Source: Ignavibacteriota bacterium
GTDB lineage: Bacteria; Bacteroidota; Ignavibacteria; UBA10030; UBA6906
Length of the DNA stretch: 64,000 nucleotides
Direction of reading: 5' to 3'
NCBI GenBank assembly: GCA_016707525.1
Contig: JADJHP010000001.1
Coordinates: 310,001 to 374,000 of the forward strand
How positions within the stretch are numbered: position 1 is the stretch's first letter; every line of letters begins with the position of its first letter. The notes beneath the pieces were generated by a model, which was given only the letters and a program-made list of their open reading frames with translations, was not told the DNA's origin and ran no database searches. A program made the translations under genes and the position numbers. Of this stretch, positions 55,912 through 64,000 are shown one piece after another.

Positions 55912-58374
55912 TCAGAATTTCAGGCGCGCGCCGATACGCATCCGGCGCGGCGGACCATAGTTGCTCGGATCGAGCTGATACTCCAGGGAGTGCCCTCCGT
56001 CATACGTCACATCCGGATCGCCGGTGTCGGACCAGACGTACACGACATTCCTGGCGTTCGTCAGGTTCAAGACCTCAACGAAGGCATCGAAGGAGAGGGG
56101 GCCGATCGTGAAGGACTTGCTGGCCTCGAGGTCGACCGAGAACGTTGCGGGCATCCGGCCGGAGTTCTTGGGGATGTAATTGCTCCTGCGTGCCGAGGGT
56201 GTGTACGGCTCCCCGCTGGCGGCTTTCACCAGGACGTCCAGCGTCGTGTTCTCCAGAGGGTATGCGCCGAAGATGGCGGGACCGTCCCCGTCGGGGATGC
56301 CGAAGACCAGGTTCATGTTGAACATGTGCGTCCGGTCCCAATTGAGCGGGTACAGCAGCGTGGACTCGGTCGTCCCCGGATAATCTTCCTGCTCCGACGA
56401 TGCGCTTCCCCTGGCGACGGAGTAGGTGTACGTGATCATGCCTCCCACGTACCCGACGCGGCGCATGTTCAGCCGCACCTCGAACGACTTGATATTCGCG
56501 TATGCCTCATTCACGTAGACCGAGTACGCGACATAGCGTCCCCCAACATAGGGGCTGTAGTACTGGGTTCCGATCAGCCCGGCCACGTCCTTGTACGCAG
56601 CGGTGAACGAGCCGGATAGTGCATCGGTGAACTGGTGGCTGATGCCGACCTCATACGCGGTGGTCCGCTCCGGATCCAGATCGGGTTGGCCGAACAGGGG
56701 ATCCTTGGTGCCAATGTCGTACTGCGAATTCTCGAACAAGCGGAAATAGTCGGGGTTCTGGAAGAACCTCCCGTACGAGAAATGCAACGACGTGCGGTCG
56801 CTGATCGGGTGCGCAACGCCGAGGCGGGGGCTCCATTGTTGCTTCGGCCGCGATTGGATGATCGAGGTCGGGTCGAGCGGGTTCGAACGGAAGGGAGAGC
56901 GCTGATTCACGTAGTCGTACCGGAGGCCAAGGTTGACCACGAGTGCCGCCAGGGCGATCTGGTCCTGGATGTAGGCCGAGCCCTCCAGAGGATTCTGCTG
57001 GAAGGACGTGATGTACGGATTCACGCGTTTGGGATCGTACACGTCAAAGAAGTCGATCGAGTGCTTTTTGAATTCAAACCCCACACGGATCTCGTTCCAC
57101 GAATTCGCCTGCCACGTGCCGTCGCCTTTGATGTCGATCGTCGTTGTGCTGTTCCTCGTCATCGAGACGGGGTCCTGCAACGAGTAGAACTCATGCGCGT
57201 TGCCCGCGGAGGCGGCGTATTCGTAGCCGCCAACGGGGATGTACTCCGCGGTGTCCTTGTCGATGCCGGAATAGTACGACTGGGAGAAGTACGAGGCCCG
57301 GACATCATAGAAGAAGGAGGGGGAGACCGTATGCGTGATGCCGAGGATCGCCTGGCGGCTTTTGTCCCGCACCCGGAGGTACTGGTCCGGGATGTATTTC
57401 CACCGGTGGTTGTACGGGTGATTCTCTTCTTCCGTGTAGCGCCAGGTCAGATTGGACTTCACGGCTGCGATCGGTCGTGCGGTGAGCTTGCCGATGAGGG
57501 AGATCGTGTGATCGGACCCGAAGGGGAGCCAGCTCCCGCGGGAATCCCGCTCCCCGCTGAGATAGAATCCGAGCTCGTCGCCCATGATCGGTCCGCTCAG
57601 TGACCCGGTATAGCGGTTCTCATGGTACGTCGAGAAGGGCTTCAGGAAGAAGTCGCTCGTCCGCCCCTCCAGGAACCCGGAGAATTGCTTCCCGCCTTCT
57701 TTGGTCACGATGTTCACGACGCCGCTCATCGCTCCACCATATTCGGCATTGAACGTGCCGCTCATCAGCTGGAGCTCGGAGATCGCGTCATTGTGGATCG
57801 TGGTCCCGCGTGACCCGAGGACGGGATCTTTGACGTACATGCCGTCGATGAGATACGCGACCTCGTTGCTGCGTCCGCCGCGAATGTACAGGTTGTTCCC
57901 CGAGCCCGACACGCCTGCCTGCAGGGCCAGGATCTCGGAGAAGTCCTTCGCGGGAAGGTTGGCGATCTGTTCGCTGCTTATCACGGAGACGGATGCCGTG
58001 GCATCGCGTTGGAAGGGAGGAGCGACGGCCCGGATGACGACCTCGTCGAAATCGACCGACGATGATGCTGCCTGAATGTCGATCTTCGTGGTCCGGTCGA
58101 CCTCGACCCTGACGTTCTTGACCGTTGTGGAGGCGTACCCGATCAACGTGACGCGGAGATCGTACACGCCGGGCGGAACGTTGAGAATGAAATACGATCC
58201 GTCCGGCCCGGTGGATGCGCCGAGGCGGGTGCCGACGACGGTGACGTTCGCGCCGGCCAGCGGTTCTCCGTGGCCCTGCTCGGTCACGGTGCCGGCGATC
58301 TTGCCCGTTGTGCCGGCAATGAGCGTGGAGCAGAACAGCACCACTGCCAGGGTCAGATACAGAAGTGATCTCAT
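55912..58374 (-). CDS. TonB-dependent receptor with carboxypeptidase-regulatory-like domain
   Basis: An 820-residue outer-membrane receptor. Signal peptide, regulatory-like domain (IAGTVTEQGHGEPLAGANV, residues about 25-105), plug domain (FQRDATASVSVISSEQI, NLYIRGGRSNEVAYLIDGM) and a barrel ending in RMRIGARLKF. It belongs to the smaller CirA/FecA-like class and not to SusC. The gene lies ten bases after the RpiR regulator gene on the same strand and precedes the large secreted protein, so substrate uptake and secretion partners are probably co-expressed. Confidence 0.92.
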   Translation of the reverse strand: MRSLLYLTLAVVLFCSTLIAGTTGKIAGTVTEQGHGEPLAGANVTVVGTRLGASTGPDGSYFILNVPPGVYDLRVTLIGYASTTVKNVRVEVDRTTKIDIQAASSSVDFDEVVIRAVAPPFQRDATASVSVISSEQIANLPAKDFSEILALQAGVSGSGNNLYIRGGRSNEVAYLIDGMYVKDPVLGSRGTTIHNDAISELQLMSGTFNAEYGGAMSGVVNIVTKEGGKQFSGFLEGRTSDFFLKPFSTYHENRYTGSLSGPIMGDELGFYLSGERDSRGSWLPFGSDHTISLIGKLTARPIAAVKSNLTWRYTEEENHPYNHRWKYIPDQYLRVRDKSRQAILGITHTVSPSFFYDVRASYFSQSYYSGIDKDTAEYIPVGGYEYAASAGNAHEFYSLQDPVSMTRNSTTTIDIKGDGTWQANSWNEIRVGFEFKKHSIDFFDVYDPKRVNPYITSFQQNPLEGSAYIQDQIALAALVVNLGLRYDYVNQRSPFRSNPLDPTSIIQSRPKQQWSPRLGVAHPISDRTSLHFSYGRFFQNPDYFRLFENSQYDIGTKDPLFGQPDLDPERTTAYEVGISHQFTDALSGSFTAAYKDVAGLIGTQYYSPYVGGRYVAYSVYVNEAYANIKSFEVRLNMRRVGYVGGMITYTYSVARGSASSEQEDYPGTTESTLLYPLNWDRTHMFNMNLVFGIPDGDGPAIFGAYPLENTTLDVLVKAASGEPYTPSARRSNYIPKNSGRMPATFSVDLEASKSFTIGPLSFDAFVEVLNLTNARNVVYVWSDTGDPDVTYDGGHSLEYQLDPSNYGPPRRMRIGARLKF

Positions 58375-58384
58375 GGTCGCACCT

Positions 58385-59266
58385 CTACTCAGTGAAGTAG
58401 TGTCCCGCTTGCTGGAGCAGATCTTCCGTCTTCCTCAGATTGTCGGTCGCCCGGTTCTTGCTGCGCAGGGCGACCTCCGTGGTCAGAGCATTGATCAGCA
58501 CGGAGACGGCGGAGATGGAGTTGGTAAAGAGCCGATTCTGACTGGCGATCGGCAGCACTGCTGTACTGACAAAGGCGACCGGCGAGGTTACCCGGTCGGT
58601 CACCGCCACGACGGGGACCCCTTTTGCCGCCAGCGCCTGTGCCGTGTCGATCGTCTCCCGTGAATACGGGTGGAACGAGAATGCGACGGCGACATCCGAT
58701 GGCGTGACCTGATGGATCTGTTCGAAAAAGGTTTCGTGCTCGTGCGCGAACGGCGTCGAGCGTACCGCCACCTGGTTGAGCGAATACGACAGCACCCGTG
58801 CGAGCAGAGAGGAGATGCCCAGGCCGAAGGTGTACACCCTGGACGCCGTGAGGAACATCTGCGTCACCCGGGCGAAGACCTCGCGGTCGATCTGGGTGAT
58901 CGTTTGATTGATGTTCTGCACATCCTGGCGTGCCACCGTCGTGAACGTCTCCTCATCGGTTTCCTCCGACAGGAGCGGGAAGGTCCTGGCCTCGGAGATC
59001 TCCGACTGGGCACCTTCGCGCACCCGTTCCCTCAGTTCGTGATACCCGGAGAACCCGAGGCTTTGCGCGAGCCGCACCACCGTTGCCTTGCTCGTGCCGC
59101 TCAGGCCCTCCAGTTCGATCACCGAAAGGAAAGGAACCTCCCGGATCCGCTCGAGCAGCACGTCGGCTACCTTGCGCTGGTTCTCCGGGAGGTGAGGATA
59201 CGCGGACTGGACGAGAAGCGGGAGATCGATAGGGGTCTCCCGCTCCCCTTTACTTTTGCGTGTCAT
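58385..59266 (-). CDS. RpiR/MurR family transcriptional regulator
   Basis: A 293-residue regulator with an N-terminal helix-turn-helix (YPHLPENQRKVADVLLERI, LSGTSKATVVRLAQSLGFSGYHELR) and a C-terminal SIS sugar-isomerase-like domain (VYTFGLGISSLLARVLSY, VAVAFSFHPYSRETID). Family members sense phosphosugars or amino sugars. It is embedded in the operon it may control, between the repeat-containing T9SS cargo gene and the TonB receptor gene. Confidence 0.9.
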   Translation of the reverse strand: MTRKSKGERETPIDLPLLVQSAYPHLPENQRKVADVLLERIREVPFLSVIELEGLSGTSKATVVRLAQSLGFSGYHELRERVREGAQSEISEARTFPLLSEETDEETFTTVARQDVQNINQTITQIDREVFARVTQMFLTASRVYTFGLGISSLLARVLSYSLNQVAVRSTPFAHEHETFFEQIHQVTPSDVAVAFSFHPYSRETIDTAQALAAKGVPVVAVTDRVTSPVAFVSTAVLPIASQNRLFTNSISAVSVLINALTTEVALRSKNRATDNLRKTEDLLQQAGHYFTE

Positions 59267-59272
59267 GCACCA

Positions 59273-61217
59273 TCACTTCTGCAGGACCATCTTGGTGGTC
59301 GCGACGAACGAGCCCGCGGTGAGGCGACAGAAGTAGATGCCACTGGACAGCTTGCTGCCGTCGAACCGGAACGAGTGTTCACCGGCGGCGAGGTAGCCGT
59401 TGGTGAGCGTTGCCACTTCCCGACCCAGCAGATCGAATACGACCAGCTTCGCCTGTCCGGAGACCGGGAGCTGAAGGCTGATCACGGTCGATGGGTTGAA
59501 CGGATTGGGGTAGTTCTGGCTCAGCGAGAAGCGGTCGGGGATCTGGGCGTTCGCAGTTTCGACCGATGTCGCCAGGTTGTAGCGTGCAACCGCTGCAGCG
59601 GCGACGGTGCGGAGTTCCGCAAGGCTGGTCGCGTACAGGTATGCAACCGTATACGTGATAGAGCTCTTGGGGTTTAACGTCGGGGAGCCGAAGTTCAGAT
59701 TGAAGAACGAACCATTCACGCCCGCGCCGACCGGGGAGTCAAAGCCCGGCATGGCGGTCATCCGCCAGCGGGTGGAATCCGCGGCGGCATCGGCGTTGGC
59801 ATCCGCCAGGCGAATAGGTGTCCCAGTCCAGGGCATGGAAGGAGATCGGGTCGCCGCCGATGAGCTTCACGCCAATGTAGGGAGTTTCGCCGGTCCGGAA
59901 GAAGTACGCCATTTTCTGGACGTTGTCGTACGCGACGATCTCTCCGCCGTAGGTTTCGGAGGGTTCCGGCACACAGCCCATGCCGATGTATAGTGTCTTT
60001 GCTACCGCGGCGTAGTTCGTGATGGTGTAATCGACGAGCACGAACGGATCATTCTTCCATGCATGCACTTCCGCGAGAGCGCGCACATCGGGCTGGGCCG
60101 GGGGCTCCTGCCACGTGTTGTCAAAGAGCGCCACGGCCACCGTGTCCGCCATCCCGCCGGTGCTGAGAGCCGCTGATGTCATCATGTAGTAGGCATCCTG
60201 TTCGTAGTCGAACACGTGTCCGGCATCTTCTCCGATAACCAGCGACGCCCGGCCGAGCTGGGTGTAGAAGTCCTTGTCATACAGGGCGAGACTGCCGGCA
60301 CGGTTGAGTTTGAACATGACCTTGTCGGTGCCGCCGTACACGTTCCGTACGGCTGTTGCGGCCTGGAGCTGGGTATACCGTGCATCGGCAGAGTCGGCAA
60401 GCTTGCGGAGGCCGGCCAGACTGGTGCTGCGAAGATACGCGATGGTATAGGAAGCCGATCCCCTGACGTCGAGCGTTGCCGAGGCGTAGTTCAGGTTGAA
60501 GAACGACCCGTTCACGCCCGCCGTTATCTGGGCGTCAAACCCCGGGGTCGCGGTCATCAGCCAGCGGGTGGAATCGGTCGCAGCGTCCGCATTGGCGTCG
60601 GCGGGAGAATAGACATCCCAGTCGAGTGCGTGGAACGATGCCGGATCGGCCCCGAGGAATTTCACGCCGATATACGGTGTTTCGCCCGCGCGGTAGAAGT
60701 AGGCGATCTTCTTGGTCGCATCATACGCGACCGTTTCACCGCCATACGTTTCGGAGGGCTGGGCCACGCACCCGATGCCCACGTGGAGCGTCTGCGCGGT
60801 CGCCGCCGTATTCGTCACTTTGTAGTCCACCACCACGAAGGAATCTTTGATCGTAGCGTAGGCATTTGCCAGGATCTGCACATCGGGCGGTGCCGGTGGT
60901 TCCAGCCAGGAATTGTCGAACAGCGCCGTTGCGACGCTATCGGTGATCCCGGGAGCCGAGAGGATGACCGACGTGGTCAGATAATTCGCATCCTGTTCGT
61001 AGTCGAAGACACTGGAGGCATCGCGCGCGATCACGAGCGATGCGCGCCCGAGCTGCGTGGTGAAGTCGGCATCGTACAGTGCGATACTTCCTGCCCGGTT
61101 CAGCTTGAAGCGCACGTTGTTCGTCCCGCCGTACACATTCTTCTGCGCCAGCAGGTCCGCGGGCAGCGACAGCATCAGCGCGAGCAACAGCACAAGTGTA
61201 CCAAAGGTCCGATTCAT
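59273..61217 (-). CDS. Secreted T9SS-type protein with two tandem long repeats, frame-broken
   Basis: A 647-residue exported protein starting at 61217 behind AGGAGG. After the signal peptide two nearly identical repeats of about 260 residues follow, each with NVYGGT, FKLNRAGS, LGRASLVI, FDYEQDA, PSETYGGE, ETPYIGVK and SFHALDWD. The end is the sorting domain with LSQNYPNPFNPSTVI. The frame breaks near 59807, where one base too many turns YSPADANAD into YSPGGCQRR. The repeat fold is unknown to me; the protein probably sits on the cell surface and binds or processes the substrate of this operon. Confidence 0.82.
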
Positions 61218-61228
61218 CGGTCCTCCTG

Positions 61229-62620
61229 TCAGTGATAGTTGAACAGAAAGGGTGGTATGAGGAGTAGCAACGCAATGATGAAGAAATAGATCTGAACGGG
61301 GAGCATCCACTTGAACCATCGTTCCCACGGGATGCCCGCGAGCCCGAGGACGCCCATGGTGACCCCCGAGGTGGGAAGGATGGGATTGACCCATCCATCA
61401 CCGAACTGGAATGCGAGCACGGCGGTCTGACGGCTGACACCCACGACGTCGGAGAGCGGTGCCATGATCGGCATGGTCATCGCCGCCTGCCCCGATCCGG
61501 AATGCACGAAGAAGTTGATGACCCCGTGGGCGATGAACATGACCTGCGCGGCGAGGATCGGGTGCAGGCCGGAAATGACGCTCGCGAGGCCGTAGAGAAG
61601 CGTATCCATGACCCTGCCGTCGTTGGCGATCACCAGCAGCGCACGGGCCAGGCCGATGATGAACGCGACGCCCATCATGTCCTTCGCCCCGTCCTTGAAA
61701 CTCTCGGTGATCTCACCTGCCTTGAGTCCGCCCAGAGCGCCGGCAACGATGCCGAGGGCGAGGAACAGCCCGGCGATCTCGGTGATGAACCATTCGTAGC
61801 GAAGGATGCCGAAGACGAGTGTGACGATCGTGAGGACGAAGGTGATGAGCACGATGCGTTGCCGGACGGTGAAGCGGACCTCGGCATCGCCGGACAATTG
61901 GAAGTCATGTTTCCGCTGCTGGTCGAGATCCGCCACGGGGCTGCGCGCCGGATCCTTGCGGATCCTGTTCGCATAGAGCATGACGAACGTGATCATGGAC
62001 GCCGTGCTGATCACCCAGACGACCACCCGGTATTCCAGGCCGGAGTAGAGCGGCACTTCGGCAATGCCCTGGGCGATGCCCACCGTGAAGGGGTTCAGTG
62101 TTGCACCCGCGAAGCCGGCGGCCGCACCGAGAAAGGGGATCGCTGTTCCCACGAGCGAGTCGTAGCCAAGCGAGATCGCCAGGGGGATGAAGATCAGGAC
62201 GAACGGCATGACCTCCTCGGACATACCGAACACCGTCCCCCCGATGGAGAAGAGGGTCATGGTGACAGGGATGAAGAACTTCTGGAGGTGCGGTTTGTGC
62301 GCGAAGGTGTAGCCGATGCGTTGCACCGAAACGGCGACTGCCCCGGTCTTTTGCACGACGGCGAACGCGCCGCCGATGATAAAGACGAACACAATGATGG
62401 AGGATGCCTGCAGGAAGCCTTTGACCGGGGCGGTGAAAATGGCGCCGATGCCCTGAGGCGCGCTGGGTGCGTAGGTGAAGGAGCCCGGGACCACGAGCGT
62501 CCGGCCGTCATGGGTCTCGCGCTTATATTCACCACCGGGGACGAACCACGTCGCGATCGCCACGAGGACGACGACCGCGTAGATCATGACGAGCGTATTG
62601 AAGGTAAAGGACTGTTTCAT
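61229..62620 (-). CDS. YfcC family transporter
   Basis: A 463-residue inner-membrane protein with about 12 membrane segments. FVPGGEYKRE near the start, SIGGTVFGMSEEVMPF, FLGAAAGFAGATLNPFTVGIAQ and FFVHSGSGQAAMTMPIMAPL are blocks of the YfcC/DcuC-like family, often annotated as basic amino acid or short-chain carboxylate carriers. The gene overlaps the cyanophycinase stop by one base, so peptide breakdown products such as arginine or aspartate are a reasonable guess for its substrate. Confidence 0.85.
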   Translation of the reverse strand: MKQSFTFNTLVMIYAVVVLVAIATWFVPGGEYKRETHDGRTLVVPGSFTYAPSAPQGIGAIFTAPVKGFLQASSIIVFVFIIGGAFAVVQKTGAVAVSVQRIGYTFAHKPHLQKFFIPVTMTLFSIGGTVFGMSEEVMPFVLIFIPLAISLGYDSLVGTAIPFLGAAAGFAGATLNPFTVGIAQGIAEVPLYSGLEYRVVVWVISTASMITFVMLYANRIRKDPARSPVADLDQQRKHDFQLSGDAEVRFTVRQRIVLITFVLTIVTLVFGILRYEWFITEIAGLFLALGIVAGALGGLKAGEITESFKDGAKDMMGVAFIIGLARALLVIANDGRVMDTLLYGLASVISGLHPILAAQVMFIAHGVINFFVHSGSGQAAMTMPIMAPLSDVVGVSRQTAVLAFQFGDGWVNPILPTSGVTMGVLGLAGIPWERWFKWMLPVQIYFFIIALLLLIPPFLFNYH

Positions 62621-63510
62621 CAGTTCTTCCGTCCCGGGCGGACCTGGAGCGTTTTCAGGTCGAAGGATTCGCCCGTGCTGAAGATGTGCGTGGTGATGTT
62701 GCGCGCTGCAAGGTTGCCATGAGGGTCGGTGTGGATGTTGCGGGCTTTGCGGGGATCCAGCACGACCGCTGTACCTTCGCCCATCACTTCCGCCGTTCCA
62801 CCCGGTTTTACAATGAGTGCCGTGGATTCGTCGATACCGATCCCGGGGAGGGTGGGGTTCTCGAATACCACGCTGATCAAGCGGTTCAGTCTCTTCCGTT
62901 TGACGAAATGCTGGTCGATGATGACGTTGTCGAGGAACCCGAGTCCTTCGATCGTTTGGACGTTGCCCTTCAGGATCGACACGAAGATGTTGGAGCTGTC
63001 CTTGTTGATCAGTTCGTCCCCCGTGATCATCACTCTGCTCATGATCGCCGCACCGGCGCTGGTACCGCCGATGACGGCTCCCGCATGGTAAAGGCTGTGC
63101 AGTTTCTTCTGAAGAGGGGTACCAACGATCACCCGTGTGATGAACACCTGATCGCCGCCGGAAAAGAACACCCCCGTCACGCCGCTCAGTGTGGCGGACG
63201 TGCTTTCCGCCATCGCCTCCGCGCGGGTTGGGATGAGTGCCCGGACATCCGTGACGCCGAGCCCGTGGAATTCCGCCACATAGTCCTTCCCGGTCTGCTC
63301 GGGTTCGCTGCTGGCAAGCGGTATGACGATGATCTTCGCACGGCCGGGCCCGCCGGCGAGATCCACAAAATGCTTCATGATCGCGGTCGTGCGCTCACCG
63401 CCCCCGATGATCACCAGATGCCCTTTGGCTTCACCGGCCACTGCAGACGTCAGCGCCAGTCCCGCGATGAGACTGAGGAGAAGAGGGAGGAGCGTGCGGA
63501 ATGGTCTCAT
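62620..63510 (-). CDS. Cyanophycinase-like peptidase (S51 family), exported
   Basis: A 296-residue serine peptidase. A signal peptide (LLPLLLSLIAGLALTSAVA) places it outside the cytoplasm. The nucleophile Ser is in IGGTSAGAAIMS and further family blocks are HLVIIGGGERT, VFFSGGDQ, DQHFVKRKRLNRL and GIGIDESTALIV. Extracellular cyanophycinases cut the Asp-Arg polymer cyanophycin into dipeptides; other S51 members cut alpha-aspartyl peptides. It overlaps the M20 peptidase gene by four bases. Confidence 0.9.
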   Translation of the reverse strand: MRPFRTLLPLLLSLIAGLALTSAVAGEAKGHLVIIGGGERTTAIMKHFVDLAGGPGRAKIIVIPLASSEPEQTGKDYVAEFHGLGVTDVRALIPTRAEAMAESTSATLSGVTGVFFSGGDQVFITRVIVGTPLQKKLHSLYHAGAVIGGTSAGAAIMSRVMITGDELINKDSSNIFVSILKGNVQTIEGLGFLDNVIIDQHFVKRKRLNRLISVVFENPTLPGIGIDESTALIVKPGGTAEVMGEGTAVVLDPRKARNIHTDPHGNLAARNITTHIFSTGESFDLKTLQVRPGRKN

Positions 63511-64000
63511 GTGCGTCCCGATACACGTTTGATGATCTCGAATGCAATTTCTTCGGTCTTGACGAGGTCCTCGATGAGGATGAATTCATCGTCGCCGTGC
63601 GGGTTCTGGGCGCCGATGCCGAGATTGACGGCCGGAACTCCCTTGCCGTTCAGCATGTTGGCGTCGCTACCGCCGAGGTATTCGATAGGATTGGGTTTCA
63701 GGCCAACGGAAAGCAGGATCTCATCCGTCATGCGGATGAGATCGCTGTCCGTCGCGAGCCTGAACGGGGCGAAGTCTTCCTGCGCCTGGAACTCTACGGC
63801 ACCACCGAACTCCGAAGCCACGGACTGGAAGGTCTCGCGAAGGAACGCGAGGTGTTCCTCGATGACGCGCTTGTCATATTCACGCACTTCGCCTTCGAGC
63901 TTGCATTGCGCGGGAACAACGTTCGTCGCCGTCCCACCGTGGATCATGCCGATATTCGTGGTCATCGTCGGGCTCAGGCGCCCCTGCGGGATCCGGCGGA
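63507..64000 (-). CDS. M20 family peptidase, partial (N-terminus beyond the window)
   Basis: The C-terminal 164 residues of a zinc peptidase of the M20 family (peptidase T or dipeptidase type). The frame stays open to the window edge, so the internal Met at 63965 is not the start. Family segments are NIGMIHGGTATNVVPAQC, then GGSDANMLNGKGVPAVNLG and GAQNPHGDDEFI, which holds a metal-side His. It probably completes the hydrolysis of peptides released by the cyanophycinase-like enzyme. Confidence 0.85.
   Translation of the reverse strand, partial: RRIPQGRLSPTMTTNIGMIHGGTATNVVPAQCKLEGEVREYDKRVIEEHLAFLRETFQSVASEFGGAVEFQAQEDFAPFRLATDSDLIRMTDEILLSVGLKPNPIEYLGGSDANMLNGKGVPAVNLGIGAQNPHGDDEFILIEDLVKTEEIAFEIIKRVSGRT

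Noticed and set aside
1..64000. tRNA, rRNA or CRISPR elements
   Set aside because: No cloverleaf, conserved rRNA segment or regularly spaced direct repeat was noticed on either strand, although a covariance scan could not be run.

Overview
The window reads as chromosomal DNA of a fairly GC-rich, Gram-negative member of the FCB group, most likely Ignavibacteriota or a relative within Bacteroidota sensu lato. The evidence is a PorV-like outer-membrane protein, two carboxypeptidase-regulatory-domain TonB receptors, and secreted proteins ending in the type A (T9SS-like) sorting domain with the SQNYPNPFNPS signature. No rRNA, tRNA, CRISPR array or complete insertion sequence was recognised.

Layout. 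(1) 1-4.9 kb: small household genes (RRM protein, MBL-fold hydrolase, MsrA, M48 lipoprotein, DUF4126, DUF937, a lipoprotein, a LysM protein). (2) 5.0-10.1 kb: a minus-strand methionine operon metY-metX-aspartokinase-asd, led by a SAM-I riboswitch with a readable terminator/antiterminator and its own promoter. (3) 10.1-16.9 kb: a divergently transcribed seven-gene operon under a GntR regulator with a 13-bp inverted-repeat operator. It encodes a diaminopimelate-dehydrogenase-like enzyme, two small proteins, a fold-type I PLP enzyme, a single-chain B12-dependent aminomutase-like protein with its Rossmann domain at the N-terminus, and a P-loop protein that resembles the KamB reactivase. This looks like an undescribed variant of the ornithine/lysine aminomutase pathways. 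(4) 17-28 kb: plant-polysaccharide genes (GH27, a possible GH44 remnant, GH51, a TonB receptor, a beta-helix secreted protein). (5) 28.2-51.1 kb: a long plus-strand LacI-led locus with GH92, iolJ, iolB, iolC, iolD, mmsA/iolA, iolE, iolG, GH92, GH28, an SSS symporter, an HGSNAT-like transmembrane N-acetyltransferase, GH89 and a secreted hypothetical protein. (6) 51.1-64 kb: a minus-strand RpiR-associated operon with an M20 peptidase, cyanophycinase, YfcC-type transporter, T9SS cargo, TonB receptor, PorV-like protein and serine hydrolase.

The most striking inference concerns region 5. Alpha-mannosidases, an acetyltransferase for terminal alpha-glucosamine, an alpha-N-acetylglucosaminidase, a sodium symporter and all seven myo-inositol catabolic enzymes together match, bond by bond, the glycan core of GPI anchors (Man-Man-Man-GlcN-inositol). 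The locus may therefore degrade GPI-type or other mannosyl-glucosaminyl-inositol glycans.

Eleven single-base frame breaks interrupt otherwise well-conserved genes, several of them in G/C runs. Most are probably sequencing or assembly errors rather than true pseudogenes, so those genes are given here as single spanning entries.
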